This document shows positions 55,865 through 64,000 of a stretch of DNA of 64,000 nt, one piece after another. A program made the translations under genes and the position numbers. Below the pieces are notes generated by a model. That model was not told where the DNA came from. It saw nothing but the letters and a program-made list of their open reading frames with translations, and did no database searches. The stretch's first letter is position 1. Each line of letters starts with the position of its first letter. Source of the stretch: Mycobacterium sp. 1274761.0 (GTDB taxonomy: Bacteria > Actinomycetota > Actinomycetes > Mycobacteriales > Mycobacteriaceae); NCBI RefSeq assembly GCF_001668615.1, contig NZ_LZMC01000111.1, forward strand, positions 62,001-126,000. The letters are read 5' to 3'.

Positions 55865-55891
55865 AAAGCCCCCGCACGAAGCGGGGGCTTT
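55865..55891. terminator. rpoBC / secreted-protein bidirectional terminator
   Basis: Perfect 11-bp arms AAAGCCCCCGC (55865-55875) and GCGGGGGCTTT (55881-55891) with a 5-base loop, A-tract and T-tract on the two sides. It lies 14 bases after the rpoC stop. Confidence 0.9.
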
Positions 55892-55904
55892 CTCGTGACT
55901 CGGT

Positions 55905-59882
<3,978 letters not shown>

Positions 59883-59894
59883 CTAGAAAACTAT

Positions 59895-63416
<3,522 letters not shown>

Positions 63417-63611
63417 CTATCGGGAAGGCCTGCACCGTCCCTACGCCGCGAACTCTGCGTCGGTTCGGCTGGCGTTCTCCCAATCACAACGGCCCCGGAC
63501 GACGGGCACGCAACTAGATCACTGAGCCGGAGTGCGGGGCTCAGGCATAGACAACGGTGTCCACAGTGTCAGAGGCGGTAGATGGGCAGGAGGCAGCCAG
63601 CGCAACGTCCA

Positions 63612-63640
63612 ACGATAGCGCAGGACGGCGTATTCCTCAA
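63612..63640 (-). promoter_or_regulatory. rpoB promoter
   Basis: On the minus strand TTGAGG (63635-63640) and TATCGT (63612-63617) are spaced exactly 17 bp, a good SigA promoter. Transcription near 63605 gives a leader of about 215 nt. The 386-base gap 63390-63775 holds no supported gene otherwise. Confidence 0.6.
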
Positions 63641-63775
63641 CCGCGGCATGCAGAGTCAACCCGGGCGCTGGCTGGCGCTAGGTCCGTTGTTGACCGGTGC
63701 ACACATTGCTGCCCAACAGACTGGCCCGTCGAGGCCCTTCCGTCAAGAGATAACGCCGTGTTGCGTGTGGAGTTT

Positions 63776-64000
63776 TTACGCCGCGACCTCGGTTTGCACG
63801 CTGGTTTCTTGACCAGCGGGGACGTCGGTCGCGAAGTTGATGTTGGCCAGCAATCCAAAGAAGACCGCCGTCAGCTGACGGGCCACCGTGTCGATGGGGC
63901 CGGGCTGCGGTTGAACCAGTGCGACGGCCGGGCCGGCGGGCGTCGGAATCGTCAGCGCGTCGCCAGGATGGCCGTAGAAGCCGGTTTTCTGGCAGCTGGA
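63776..64000 (-). CDS. C-terminal 74 residues of an unidentified protein (gene runs off the window)
   Basis: The minus-strand frame is open from the window edge to TAA at 63776-63778. It reads QKTGFYGHPGDALTIPTPAG, PAVALVQPQPGPIDTVARQL, TAVFFGLLANINFATDVPAG and ends ETSVQTEVAA. Composition is normal for mycobacterial coding DNA. The family is not recognised; a short hydrophobic stretch (VFFGLLANINF) is present. It points the same way as rpoB, about 170 bases upstream of the rpoB promoter. Confidence 0.55.
   Translation of the reverse strand, partial: SSCQKTGFYGHPGDALTIPTPAGPAVALVQPQPGPIDTVARQLTAVFFGLLANINFATDVPAGQETSVQTEVAA

Overview
The window is high-GC actinobacterial DNA from a mycobacterium, probably a fast-growing environmental one (Mycolicibacterium type). 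Gene order follows the Mycobacterium tuberculosis rpoB-to-rplO stretch (about Rv0667-Rv0723), read in reverse: rpoB, rpoC, end, fadE8-echA4-PaaX-echA5, DUF3558 lipoproteins, tetR, rpsL-rpsG-fusA-tuf, mycofactocin genes, the S10 operon, the sulfatase/FGE pair, then the spc operon. The family assignments come from motifs and remembered homologues; no database search was run.

Region by region. 1-16.9 kb: the S10 and spc ribosomal-protein operons, both on the minus strand (rpsJ to rpsQ at 16683-11119, rplN to rplO at 4822-569). They are separated by about 6.3 kb holding an arylsulfatase (atsA), a putative lipoprotein and the formylglycine-generating enzyme (FGE) that should activate the sulfatase, plus a glucose-6-phosphate dehydrogenase on the other strand. 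17-23 kb: accessory genes (hotdog protein, carboxylesterase, cytochrome P450, and a TetR/MFS efflux pair with two tandem operators). 22.9-30.1 kb: a complete mycofactocin locus, mftA-B-C-D-E-F-G on the minus strand with mftR divergent. 30.1-39 kb: ECF-like sigma factor with a triple-VOC protein, FAD-dependent reductase, Lrp/rocD pair, mycofactocin-type SDR, SHOCT membrane protein, cutinase and zinc alcohol dehydrogenase. 39.1-43.5 kb: the str operon (rpsL, rpsG, fusA, tuf). 43.8-48.2 kb: TetR, two DUF3558 lipoproteins, two DUF3060 proteins, and a TetR-glycosyltransferase pair where M. tuberculosis carries mmpS5-mmpL5-Rv0678. 48.2-52.3 kb: a tightly overlapping fadE8-echA4-PaaX-echA5 operon for CoA-ester catabolism. 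52.4-55.8 kb: small membrane protein, PAP2-type phosphatase, endonuclease IV and a secreted protein. 55.9-63.4 kb: rpoC and rpoB, followed by the 3' end of an unidentified gene.

How the genes work together: the housekeeping blocks make ribosomes, elongation factors and RNA polymerase. The mycofactocin block makes a peptide-derived redox cofactor, with a palindrome placed to control both mftR and mftA. FGE would convert the sulfatase active-site Cys79 to formylglycine. The sequence also carries several perfect palindromes beside regulator genes and convincing hairpin terminators at convergent gene ends.

The most unusual non-genic signal is a family of 67-68 bp palindromic elements (5017-5083 and 55782-55849) with matching arms and a shared loop core. 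One copy supplies the last codons and stop of the FGE gene, which points to a small non-autonomous mobile repeat. No CRISPR array, rRNA gene, tRNA gene or transposase was seen.
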